A DNA stretch of 64,000 bases from Dolomedes plantarius (taxonomy: Eukaryota; Arthropoda; Arachnida; Araneae; Dolomedidae): assembly GCA_907164885.2 (NCBI GenBank), contig OU015491.1, forward strand, positions 120,862,431 to 120,926,430, read 5' to 3'. This document shows, in pieces, positions 53,076 to 64,000 of the stretch. The notes beneath the pieces were generated by a model, which made no database searches, had not been told where the DNA came from, and saw only the letters and a list, made by a program, of their open reading frames with translations. A program made the translations under genes and the position numbers. How positions within the stretch are numbered: position 1 is the stretch's first letter; every line of letters begins with the position of its first letter.

Positions 53076-56000
53076 ATGGTATGTAATTTACGCTGTACTT
53101 TATTCACAATACACTGTTGAAGTGAGGCTTTATACATGTTTTATTTTTATTTTTTCAGTCTCATGCTATATTACTGATTCAGCCTGGTAAGCCGGAAACC
53201 AGGACTTATTCAGATTTTGAGTCTGTAAATGAATGTATGGAAGGTAAGCTTTCTTCGTTTTTAACATGTGAATGCTTTACGTTTCTGGTGAATTTCTGAC
53301 AAAGTAAAAATTTTGATGATAGTTTATGCCTTTCATCGTGATTTTTCAGCGTGGTTTAGTGGTAATTTGACTAACTAATTAAGGAGAAAGGGGCTTCTAA
53401 TTTTATTAATTTAGTTGAACGCCAGCCCAATATTTATGCATTTTCTTAGCGTCTCGCATTGTTTTAAGACATTTGCTTTGCTAATGTGAAATAACTTTTC
53501 ACACCTGAATCTTTATTTAGTTGTTGCGTATGATAACTACATGATTGCAAGTATAAGTTTGACGTTACTTAAATTTGGTAGTTTTAGTTGTTTTCTAAAA
53601 TTTTTACTCTTGAGTTCAAATATTTTATGATGAAACCGAAGGAGTATTGGCAGTATTGTAGGACTCTGAAAATATTTATGGTACCTAAAAGGGATCTGTT
53701 TCTGATTCTCCAATAGCTAGTTTAAGGCATTTTTTATAGTTTTACCAACTTAGAAATATGGTAGGAAAATGTTGGCATGTAGGGTTGTCTGTTAACCTGA
53801 GAATTTTCTATACATATTCATAGGCGTAGTGTGCTTCTAACTTTTGGGGTGGGGTTGGGGGCTTGAATTGAATTCAGCTAGGGCCCTCCTCAGCACATTT
53901 TCTACTGGATGGTCCTTAAAATATGAAATCTAAAATTTTTTTAAATAACAAAAGAATTGATAAAAGATGGTTTTTTTTATATTACTTTAGTACTGCTGGA
54001 TTTTCACTTGCCCCATAAAAATGTGTCAGGGGAAGTGAAAACAGGAAGGTCGGGGCTTTCAAGTAGGATAGGAGATGTAAATTGAACTAATAGGCTAGAG
54101 AAAAAGAATTTTTTTGTTTTGAACTTTTAATATGCATTTGGTACTCACAACAAATATATACAAATATACTTATTTTGTTAATATTCGGAGGAACAGCTTC
54201 CCAATTTACCCGGGTGCTCGCCAAGAGCCAATTTTTTTTATGCCAACCTTGGCGCCATTGTTATTTGTCCCAGTCCTCCGCACGGCGAGTAGGACTAGTT
54301 CTTAAACCCTGCTCCTTCACGCTTCTCATCTGATAACATGGAACACAACTTATTTATTAAACTTTTTTCCTGTCCATATTTTTGTTCATCATTGACCGTA
54401 CTACAACTACACTTAAAAGGAAAATAGGCCTTCTTGTTAATTAAAATTTAAAACAACTATAGTATTTAAGTTACTTATAAATAACTACAGCTTAAAATAG
54501 TGCCCTTTTTAAGCTAGTTACCTCTAAAATTAGTATTTTTTTTTTTTTTTTTTTAAAGGAATCAGCATTGTTTGGATGTACCCTGCACTCATCCCAATTT
54601 ATTTCCCTAACAATTTCTAAAAATGTTAAAATTGCATACCCCTAATCCCGCAAGACTTTGTAAAAAGATATTCTGCAAGATAGAACTCGAAATTGCTCTG
54701 ACGTTTATAGGACGGAAGAGTACTCTTCACATGTTGCCACTGACTCGCTATTGTATTAGTGTGGCAACCTGTGTCCTTATTAACAAACTCTATGCTGTGA
54801 TTGACTGTCAAATGGGTAAAACCCTCACTCTCTTAACAGTTATACACTTTCCAGCAATCGGAATAAATTTTGGTGTGTGGGAGAATCCATTCTTTATTTA
54901 AACCTACAATTAAAGATTCATGAGTACATGATCGTTAAGTATTTCCATTGAACGATCATGTACTTCAACTAAAAATAATTTACCTGTACCATGTTCCACA
55001 CCACTGAATACGCATTGAACTTCAACTGGGTGGCCTTGATGATACTTTCTTTTGCCACATTTAGACTCATCAATCTCAACAATTTTGTGAGCTCCACCCA
55101 GTTTTTCCGAATTAGTTTCAATGTAGTTGACCATAACTTCCCTAACAAACTGCCTCCAGTCGGCTACAGTTTCAGAGCTGAATGAATATTCAGAAATCAA
55201 GCTCTTAGCAGATACCTTTTTAGAAAGCCTGTATGTTAATAAAAGCACCTCTACCATAGTTAAATTAGAATGTGAAAACCGCGAGGTTGCCTTAATGGTT
55301 TTACTGGCATTACAATATTTGCCACCTGTTTTTTTCCCAGATCGCCAAACATAACCATCTGTCAGTGCTTTCCTTTCACTTAAATACATATCCTTATTAC
55401 ACTTAGGGCACTTAAAACTACTCACCAAAATAGAACATTCCCTTAAAAATCTGTGAAAAAAGAGGCTATTTCTAGAAATATCATCTACAAATAACCTATA
55501 AGGGATACCTTCCGAGCCGAAAGCATGCTTACTGTCAATTTTGTAATCCAACTTGGGTAGTCTAACTAATGCAGTCTGATATTTAGAAACAATACTGCTA
55601 ATGGGAAACATAACTATTTAGTTTAATTTAATAAAGTAATAAAAAAATTAAGTTTTTTTACAAAATAAAAAAAAAATTCTAAAATAATATCTAATTGACA
55701 AATTTAATCACTACAAATGAAGTAAAAATAAATTCAAATTTGCCAATCTAATTGAATCTATTTTAATTTAATATAAATATATTATATGTTAATATATTAT
55801 GCTATATATATGTATAAATATGCTATCTATAAATATATTAAGCAAAAATAAAATATATAAACTAATGAAAATCTGATTAAAATATGATACAAATTACTCA
55901 CGTGGAAAAAATGTTTGCAAAAAATCTGTGCAATCTATTTAAATTTAATGTAAATGTATTATATATTAATATAGTAAACTATTTATATATGTATAAATAA

Positions 56001-59000
56001 GCTATGTATAAGTATATTTTGCTTAAATAAAATACAAAAACTCTAAAAATGAGGTTAGAAAATCATATAGTCACAAAGCATGTGTTAATCCAATGAAGAA
56101 TCTGCAATAACCGATAATCCAATTGCTCTGGTGGTTAAGCAGCTAATAGAGTAGGAAAAAAAAATCTGAACTGACTTTTGACCTCCCTGAACCAGCTAGC
56201 TTACTATTACAGCAACCCTTGTGACGCAGCTCATCGAGGCGGGTTTTCCGAGCCAAGGGAACGAACCATGCCACAAGGATTGGCGTGAAATCGGGTCAAT
56301 AAGAAATCTTAGCCTATTCGGACATTGCTGACACTGCCAACTTGAACAACAAATACCTCCACAACGAAAGAATGTTAAAAAATAGTCTTTTTTTTTTTTT
56401 TCAGCATGAAATAACTTCTTTCACTTGCCCCACTTATTTTGCCATAAGCAACTATGATTTATTGGGACCTGTGTACTCTCTTGCCCCCAAGTGTGGGGGC
56501 AAGTGAGCATGCAAAACACAAAAACTTAAATTATTAACAGCAAAAAAGTTCTAAATAGATTTTATAAAAAATAAAACTCTATATGTAGAATATAACCAAA
56601 AGTATGTATGCAAATTTTCATACAAATACAACTACTTGTTAAAACTTTTTTAGATTCAAAGTGGAATTATGATTTTGCAATCTCACTTACCCCACTTCAC
56701 CCTATAGGCTAATGTGAGTGATACTTCAAAATTGCAAATTTAGTAAATGCTAAGCGGTATGTAAAATGATCATGATCTCACATGCATAAAAAAATTTGTT
56801 AAAACTACAAAATTAATCCTTGTCTATCTTATTGTTACTTAGGATTAGTAAAGTTAATTTGTTTCAATAGCATGTAAAATACAAATATGGTAAATTGTTG
56901 TGTGAACAATATTCAAATTGAAAAATTTCTTCTGGGACATGTATTCTTTTATTGGTTATTTACCTGAATAGGCCTGTTAGGATTTCAAAATTTTCAAACT
57001 GTGCTTTTTATTGAATTTTTAAGGATTTTGATTATATATAGTGCTCAGACTTGTACTGCACAGTTTGTTTATTTAGAGAAAAATCAAATATATTTTATAT
57101 AATAATGGTAAAGTATCAGTTGATATCACAGATTTTTAAATCCCATGTCAAGCAATGGGAATTAGCAAATGCATGTTATTAAATTGTATATTTAGTTGTG
57201 TTACAAAGTGTTTTAAACTTTTGACTCATTAAATTTTTATCTGATATTAAATTGAGTATTGTGAAAAAATTTAATTTTTTTTTAAATGTATTGAAATGAG
57301 TAATTTTTTTGGAAAACATACTTATTGCATTGAAAGATCTGTTTCCAAAATCAGAAAACAGAATTTGGGGATATGCAGTCTCAAATCTGTTATAAAAAAA
57401 TACTGAGCTTGATATAAGGATCAGATTTGTTAGGACAACTGATGTTACCTTAATCAAAAAAAAAAAAGGTATAAATATATTACTCTTAGGTTAAACATTT
57501 TTTTAAAAGTATATTGCTTTAGAGCTAAAGAACACTTTAGAGTTTTAAATTCAAAAGAAATAACATATCAATGTAAACTTGATAGGGCTACTAGATAGTG
57601 TAGGACAGGTTATGTTAGATGTGAAAATTTTAATTTGACAGGCAGCAAAGTCGGCAAATTTATGCATTTAAATATTTTTATTCTTAGTTTAAACCAGATC
57701 CCTGAAAAGGGAGCCTATTGTTGAAATTAAATTTTAGGCAGTAGTATTAATTTTTGATGGAGTACCTTGGCAATTTTTAGCTACATGGGCTGGGCAAACT
57801 GATACTTAAGTTTAAAACCTACTTATTAACCCGTCGTTGGTAGCACCAATTTGAGTAACAACAGTGGTCACGCGTGAGTTTTTCTCACACTACCCTTTTC
57901 CGCTGTTTTAAGTTGTCTACTCAATAACAACACTTCAAAATTGTTTCTTTTCAAGGAATTACATTAATATTTAGCAATCATGAACAAGGAAATTACAATT
58001 AAAATTATTTTATAGCTATTATTCAGGAAAATTAATAGCAAAAGTGAAACAAAAAAAAATCTCACCTGCTTTATGAATCAAATTTATAAAAAACATATTA
58101 TTTATACTTTATTAGAACGTCAACTGTAAGTCTTATAAATTAGATGACATGGACCTGATAAATAAAATGTCTTTATTAACACAGCATTCAAGGCACGCGT
58201 AAGTTGAATGTTCAGTACAAATAGGTCGCACACAGGTAACACAACCCTTTTTTAACTTCCTATTTTTTTCTTCGAAGTCAGAATGCACAAAATCCGGTGG
58301 TTTCGACATTTCACTTGATTCTTGAGGAGCCTTCAACTCCTGTTATTTGGATAATTGCAGTTCGCAATGCGGGTTACAAGTTTGGAACTGAATAACGGGT
58401 CACCAGGTGAGGTTTCATGAGTTCCAATGCTAATTCCTTCAAGAAGGCTCATCTAGCCATCGTATTGTTTTTATTTGCAATATATATAATTTAGTTGTTG
58501 ATACCTCCAATATTCATAAAAAAAAAATGTCAATGGCCATCTGCAACTTATTCTCAAAACAGTACTCACCTTTGAGTACGTCGACAACACCCTTAGTGAT
58601 ATTATAAAAAGTAATAATCCCTGGTTTGGTGAGGATGCCAGAATCTTCATCTATTTTGTTATCATTGTGCAAAGAGGAGTAAAAAGAACATTCTTGCCTT
58701 TCTTTGGCATATAAGACACTAAATTATCAGTTGACGAAAATGCAAACATACTGCTTTGTTCGTTCCTATATTTTGTACTCAGAAAGATAGTAGCACTTCT
58801 TTTTTTATTTTTGTTAGTATACCAATAATGGTTGTTCTTTTCTGAAGGAGTTCTTCAGCTAATGGGAGAGATGTAAAATAATTGTCCATTGTAACATTTC
58901 TTCCAGTGTTCAGTATTGGGGAAACAATATGCTTTACCACGCTACTTGCACTATTATCAACTGTATATGGGCCCTCAGGCTGCTTGCATGCATATATTTC

Positions 59001-62000
59001 TAAGTTACTGCAGTAGAATGTGCGAGCATCGACAAGAGCATATATTTTTATTCCGTATTTGGAAGGCTTATTTGGAATGTACTGTCGGAATTTGCATCGC
59101 CCCCTAAAACCTTGTAGCATTTCATCCACTGTCGCATATTCACCAATTTGATAGTTTTCTTTACATCGGCTTACAAATTCTCAAAAAGCTTCCTTATTGG
59201 AGCTAAATTATCGGAAGCTTTCAAACTTCTTGATCTTCAATGTTATCAAATCTTAGTGCACGTAATAGTAAGTAAAATCTCCTGATAGACATTGTTGCCC
59301 TAAAACACTCTGGAGCAGTACCGTCATTCTTGAACATTTCTTCTATGTTGGTATGGTGCACTTTCTTTAATTCGGTGAGATAAAACAATCCCAGTAAGGC
59401 TCTTAGTTCTACAAAGTTGGTGTCACTGCAATCCCTTCCACAGCTACAGTTTGTTCACATTTTAGCAAGACAAATGTTGGTGCAGTTGACAATTTCCTTC
59501 ATTATATCGTCTGTAATAAATAATTTCCAACAATCTAATACGGATGCTGCACTTTTAGCAGCTTGTTTTACTCTGGGAACATAAATCACAACATTATGCT
59601 TTTTTTTTCTTCCCCCCCCCCCCCTTGGCACACATTATGGCGAGGTGAATGAGCGGACCATATTGTTTCTTTTCCAACGTAAACAGATATTGCAGCATCA
59701 GAACTATCCGTAGCCTCCTCCTCATCTGATTCCTCAATACAAGACTGTTCTGTGTGTGTATTATGGTCACTTTTTTCAGTTTCAGCATTTTCACTTGCGT
59801 AAGAATCTGAATCTTCTTCCCCTTCAACTGTAGTTTCTATTACCTTTTTGGATAGATCACACTCTTGCTGAAGCCAGGATGGATTTTTTTTTTTTTATAT
59901 AATGACCCTCCACTTTTCTCTAGTGCTAACTGTACCATTCGCCGACTGTAACTCAATGGTCCAACTTTTTGCATCATAAAAAATATATTTTCTCTAAAGT
60001 ACAGAATAACACTGATCAAAATGCCCTGCTACTAACAAACAAAATTTGCAAATAAAATTAGGCGACAAGCCTACTCACATCATTGCGTTATCTATAAAAA
60101 TAGCACAAATGCTAGTGGTCTCTTGGTGAGAAATGCTTTCACGTGATGCAAACGCCAGTGGTCGCTCGATGAGAGAAATGGCTCACACAAAGGACACCAA
60201 AGCAAATAGCGGGCTGTTTGAAGGTCAAACACGACCTGATTCTTTTCAGAACTGATAACAGATTGTTAAGGAGATTCGAAGAGTCAGCTAGACAGCGGGT
60301 GGTGTCCCCAGGGTCACTTTCAAATAATGGGTGCAATTTACATGATAAGCGTGAGAGAAATGCTCATAGCGCGACCAATGACAGGTTAATGGCTGCATAA
60401 ACCTATTTCAACAATGGGTTTCAAATCTTCAGATACTTAATGATAAAAGGAAGTACCTCTTTGTTTTTCAGCCATTGTCTGGCAAAAAAATACGAATTTC
60501 CAGAAGCTATAAACTTGGCAAATGTTGTAAATGAGAAAAATTACATCAAAAATTTTTTGAAAATATGTAGAACCTATGCAAAACTGATTTGAAGAAATTA
60601 TTTTATGTTAAGAAGAATTAACTTCAGACTAATATTAAATTTAAATATATTTGAAAGTTTTCACACATGGGTTTTCCAGTACTTTTTTTATCCTTTTTAT
60701 TTGGAACTCAAATGCTCTTAAATTTTGTATTTGCTGGATTTTATGCTTCAGAGATTTATTAGGTTGACAAAGTAATTTTGGTTTTTTAGTGTGAAATAAA
60801 ACTCAGTTTTTTTCTGTACAAAAAATACTTTAATCAAATATCTTCATTCTGTTCAATGACGTTTTGCCATCTTTTTGGTAACTTCATGATTCTGCGCTCA
60901 TAGAATTTCTGGTACTTATCAGCAAAAAACTCATCCTAATGCGATTTGAGGTTATCGTTATTACTGAAATTTTTACCGAAGTTTTGTAAACTTCAAAATA
61001 AATGATAATCTGATGGTGCAAGGTCTGGTCTATATGGGGGATGCGACATCACTTCCTAACCAAGCTCTAATAATTTGTTACGTGTTGCTAAAGATGTATG
61101 AGGCCTCGCATTTTCGTGGCAGAACATGATTCCTTTGCGATTTGCCAATCTGGCCTTTTCTCTTTGATTTCTTCCTCTAATTTCATAAGTTGTTGGCAGT
61201 AAACATCAGAGTTGATCGTTTGGTTGCTTAGAAGCAGCTCAAAATACATAACACCTTTATAATCCCACCAAATTGATAGCATGATCTTTTTCTGATGCAA
61301 TTCAGATTTCGATATAGTTTGTGCTGGTTCATCTTGCTTGGACCATGATCTTTTTCAATTAATGTTATTGTAGACGATCCATTTTTCATCACCAGTGATA
61401 ATTTGGTTCAAAAAAGGGTCAATTGCATTATGTATGAAATGTATATCGCAAATATTGATTTGTTGTGTTAAGTGAGTTTCTTTCAATTCTTGCGGAACCC
61501 AAATATTGAGCTTCTTAACGAGTCCAAGGCATCTTATGGGATTTTCAATTGTGTGTGATACATTTAACCTTTTTGTAGTATCTTGCGCAGTTATATGACA
61601 ATTTGATTCAATTATGGCTTTCATTTTGTCATCATCAACTTCAGACTGTTGACCAGAACGCTGGTCATCTTTAAGTGAAAAATCTTCAGAGTGAAATTTT
61701 TTAAACCAATTCATCAATCGAACCAAGCCATATGACAAAGCTCTTAACCAAGCCATATGACAAAATTCTCTTATTTGATGCATGTATATTAGTGTCTAAC
61801 ATTCTCTTTTGTTGGTTTTATTAATAAGTGAAATTTACAGCTTCTGTACTTTTTTCATTCTAGGTGTGTGTCATTTGTTTGAAGACCATTTAAAAAGGCA
61901 GAATCCAAACACAGCTTCTATAACTTATGATATCAGCCAGTTGTTTGATTTTATTGATAACTTGGATGACCTCAGCTGTTTGGTGTAAGCTTATCTCTAT

Positions 62001-63254
62001 TTTTTCAAAAACTTTAATCATAAATGAATTGTTAAAATCATTAAATTACCCAGAAGCACTCTTGTGAAGATTGGGAGAATCAAAAATAATAAACTTTTAT
62101 TTTTATATATATATATATATACCCTTTAATACACTGAATAACCACAAAGTGTATTCTAACTGCTGCATGAAAAATTTTTAATTGGTGTTTGTAAAACATG
62201 AAAGTAAATATTTAAAAAAGTAATAAAACAGCTCATAAGACATTTTCCGTATGCTAAGGGCCTTGAGAATCCAGTATAAAATATCGTTATGTAACCTGTG
62301 ATAATTATCCTGTGGGAATAGTTTGTAAAGCCATCTAAACTATTCTTAAAGGTTTCACAAGTATGATGTGAAGTTGCATTTCTCTACCTCATTATACTCC
62401 TAATTGACATTCTAAAATACTGTTGTAGAATACAGAATTTTCAGAATTAGGTAAAAAATGTTTCAGTTTATCACAGATATTTTAAGATGACACCAATAAA
62501 GCCATTTTATGCAGGAATTATATGAGAAAACAAGACTCAGGATAATAGTTGGCTAACTTATGAGTTAAGAACCAAAAAATTAAAGGGAATGTTTTTTAAA
62601 TCAAGGAGTTTAGAAGAAAGGGCAAGGCTTTGTCATGGAACTTACCAAGCCACCTTCTTTCTTCCTTGAATTCCTCTTAAAAGTTTGATTTATATACAAT
62701 CTTCATGTGTTATTTGTGAATTAAGCAAATGGTTATAAGCAAATTTTATGGTGTGGGATACAAACTATCTTTGATGTCCAGTTAATATTTATGTCTGATA
62801 TAGGAATCCATTCTTACCATATTAGCTTGTTATATCCATATGCTTTTGTTGGTGACATCAAAGCAATTTACCTTGAACTTAATGTACAGTCTGTGCATGT
62901 TTATCAATGCAGTTATTTTATCTAATAACATGAATTTATGTAAAATAATTTTTCAAATTTGAAGATCGTAGAAAAATCTCTCATTTCAAAATATGCAACA
63001 ACTAGTTGGTCTTTAAACCATGTATTTTGTATTATTAATACAAAGCTAATACATGTTTTATGTAAATTGAATTTTGCAAGTATTTGGTAACTCATCTACA
63101 AAATGGATTATTAAAAAGAGATTTTAAGTACTGAAAACTGCTTTTTCTTTCTAGTTTCCAGAAATCTACCATGACTTATGCTCCATACAACAAAGATTGG
63201 ATTAAAGAGAAGATTTATATATTGCTGCGACGACAAGCAACCAAGAATCAGTGA
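53076..63254 (+). CDS. ERH: Enhancer of rudimentary homologue, four coding exons
   Basis: Coding segments are 53076-53078 (ATG only), 53159-53243, 61864-61984 and 63155-63254, 102 codons plus stop. All introns obey GT/AG: donors GTATGT, GTAAGC, GTAAGC, with pyrimidine tracts before each acceptor. The protein shows the conserved family landmarks: [20 protein letters not shown] then [26 protein letters not shown] then LDDLSCLVF; and [20 protein letters not shown] at the C-terminus. ERH is a small, highly conserved nuclear dimer of about 104 residues that partners RNA-processing and splicing factors. Length and ending match the family. The ATG-only first coding exon is inferred, because the family begins MS and the acceptor is directly followed by TCTCAT (Ser-His). 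5' UTR exons are not identified. Intron 2 is 8.6 kb and holds three transposons. It is the only intact gene of the window. Confidence 0.95.
53244..54909. other. ERH intron 2, first part
   Basis: AT-rich intron sequence. CACTTGCCCC-type words occur near 54010, 56422, 56492 and 56690 on either side of the ISXO2-like remnant. A T-run at 54536-54556 is notable. No gene is supported. Confidence 0.5.
54910..55611 (-). pseudogene. ISXO2/Merlin-like transposase, truncated
   Basis: The 233-codon frame starts [21 protein letters not shown] zinc-ribbon region is formed by [10 protein letters not shown] and later [10 protein letters not shown] helical part ([20 protein letters not shown]) and the DDE start [20 protein letters not shown] follow, with the first catalytic Asp in IDES. 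The frame stops after NDHVLMNL, where relatives continue to the second and third acidic residues, so the catalytic domain is cut. Animal proteins of this type belong to Merlin elements or ISXO2-like domesticated genes. It lies antisense in ERH intron 2. No inverted ends were found. Confidence 0.85.
55612..57829. other. ERH intron 2, middle part
   Basis: Very AT-rich, with TATATTAATATA-type duplicated words at 55770-55830 and 55940-56010. At 56120-56340 there is a more GC-balanced stretch (GGTGGTTAAGCAGC, then complement of GGTTCGTTCCCTTGGC) that faintly recalls a tRNA-derived SINE, too weak to call. A 20-bp-scale TA run is absent here. Confidence 0.45.
57830..60385 (-). mobile_element. piggyBac-like element 2 in ERH intron 2
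   Basis: TTAA lies at 57826-57829 and 60386-60389. Ends are CCCGTCGTTGGTAGCACC and the complement of CCTGTCATTGGTCGCGC. Minus-strand transposase pieces: an acidic N-terminal part (59900-59594); then [20 protein letters not shown] (first Asp), [20 protein letters not shown] (second) and [18 protein letters not shown] (third) at 59129-58779. A C-terminal Cys-rich finger follows ([20 protein letters not shown], near 58250-58180). Shifts separate the pieces. AGTGGTC-type words recur near both ends. This copy is unrelated at its termini to the first piggyBac at 10941. Confidence 0.9.
60390..60757. other. ERH intron 2, spacer between piggyBac and mariner
   Basis: AT-rich intron sequence with nothing recognisable. 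Confidence 0.5.
60758..61797 (-). mobile_element. mariner element, 5'-truncated, in ERH intron 2
   Basis: The left end reads TTAGGTTGACAAAGTAATTT, a standard mariner terminus. The minus-strand transposase lacks the first part and starts near 61780. It shows the HTH and WVPQEL-like block ([16 protein letters not shown]) and the catalytic [13 protein letters not shown] (Asp). After a shift come [20 protein letters not shown] and, near 61130-61040, ENARPHTS, where relatives have DNARPH, then [13 protein letters not shown] with the third Asp. The DD34D spacing identifies mariner. The right end is missing, about 65 bp before the ERH exon 3 acceptor. Confidence 0.9.
61985..63154. other. ERH intron 3
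   Basis: AT-rich intron with a (TA)n microsatellite at about 62103-62120. No gene or element is recognised. It ends with the acceptor TTTTTCTTTCTAG. Confidence 0.6.
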
Positions 63255-64000
63255 TTTTCATGGCAAAATTACATTGTCTATCATATTGTTAGTCATTTTA
63301 AAAAATTCTTTTTTACATACTGTTAAATATTGCATCCTAACCATTAATAAACAATGTGAACACTGAATTATATGAAAGCGACGTATCTTTCCAATTAGTT
63401 TTGTATTTTACTTTTTACTTCTTTACTTTGGAGTAAAACTTTTAATATTTTGAAGTTGTGCATAGTAATGCCACCCATGTATGAAGCACTTTTTTTAAAA
63501 ATTTCCTTAGTTACGTTCGTTGTCTTGCACGTTTTTAACTTCATATGACTGGTCTCTTATTTTACATATCAATGTTCCTGTTGTAAATTTTCATTTTTCT
63601 CATGTGATAAGTGTTAATAAATTCACTTGGTGATCATGCCTCTTTTCACTGGCCTTTTTTCTTCATATTCTTAGTATTCAACCAGTTTTCGTTTTTCAGT
63701 ATTAAACCTTTCCATTCTTAAACAACCTTCAGGAGATTATTCTTAATTGTTTAAAACATGTAGATTCATTAATTCATAATTTCATTGTAATGTATATGAA
63801 CTTATCAATGCAGACATCAATTTTCTTCCTTTTTAAAAAAATTTAAAATTTGAATTTAAAGTGACATTTTTTTCATTAGTAGAAAGTGATATTAAATAGT
63901 CTCCCGAGTTTTTTCATTTTTGGATGTTTAGAGAATAAGAAAATTAGTATCAAGTCTTAAATTCTTGGATCTGCTTAATTCCTTTGGGTTTATTCGAAAA
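63255..64000 (+). other. ERH 3' UTR and downstream flank
   Basis: The stop codon is at 63252-63254. Polyadenylation signals AATAAA lie at 63346-63351 and 63616-63621, so the 3' UTR is probably about 110 or 380 bases. Beyond that the sequence is AT-rich without a supported gene. Confidence 0.6.

Noticed and set aside
56120..56340. Possible tRNA-derived SINE
   Set aside because: Only weak resemblance to A and B boxes, with no tail, no target duplication and no second copy in the window.

Overview
The window is AT-rich nuclear DNA from an animal, most likely an arthropod. The style of the Tc1-like, BEL/Pao, PIN-domain and Mutator-like sequences suggests a spider, probably an araneoid; this is inferred from remembered family resemblance, not a search. 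Only one ordinary host gene is recognisable: the enhancer-of-rudimentary homologue (ERH), + strand, four coding exons between 53076 and 63254. Almost everything from 1.6 kb to 49.7 kb is nested mobile elements, nearly all broken.

Composite 1 (1768-33407). A backbone of about 3.2 kb is split into six coding pieces on the - strand. Together they resemble an arthropod repeat-protein family with a FEN/XPG-like PIN nuclease region. The backbone has inverted ends of about 0.6 kb and interrupts an old Pao-type gag whose halves lie at 1579-1767 and 33411-33610. Its internal insertions are a small TIR element (2124-2910), a Zaphod/ZMYM1-type hAT (3762-10820, carrying a TTAA dimer MITE and a Tc1 copy), a piggyBac (10941-12870), a Ty3/Gypsy (13016-22989), a BED-type hAT (23271-26433, carrying a short LTR element) and a BEL/Pao (27223-32711). 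The Gypsy contains a second BED-type hAT in its 5' LTR and a Ty1/Copia, which itself holds a hAT MITE. Most boundaries are fixed by target-site duplications and terminal repeats.

Composite 2 (33961-49725). An internally deleted GTF2IRD2-like hAT is split by a second BEL/Pao element (34411-49558, TSD ATTGT). That element contains a truncated RNase H-bearing non-LTR retrotransposon, hAT fragments, a DUF4806-like fragment, a second copy of the first Tc1 family, a Mutator-like transposase remnant and half of a different Tc1 element.

Host region (49.7-64 kb). Upstream of ERH lie a 305-bp hAT MITE, a 78-bp piece identical to the Gypsy pol of this window, a 28-bp triplet repeat and a hairpin MITE about 440 bp before the start codon. 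ERH intron 2 (8.6 kb) holds ISXO2/Merlin-like, piggyBac and mariner remnants. No tRNA, rRNA or CRISPR was recognised. All similarity statements are by eye.
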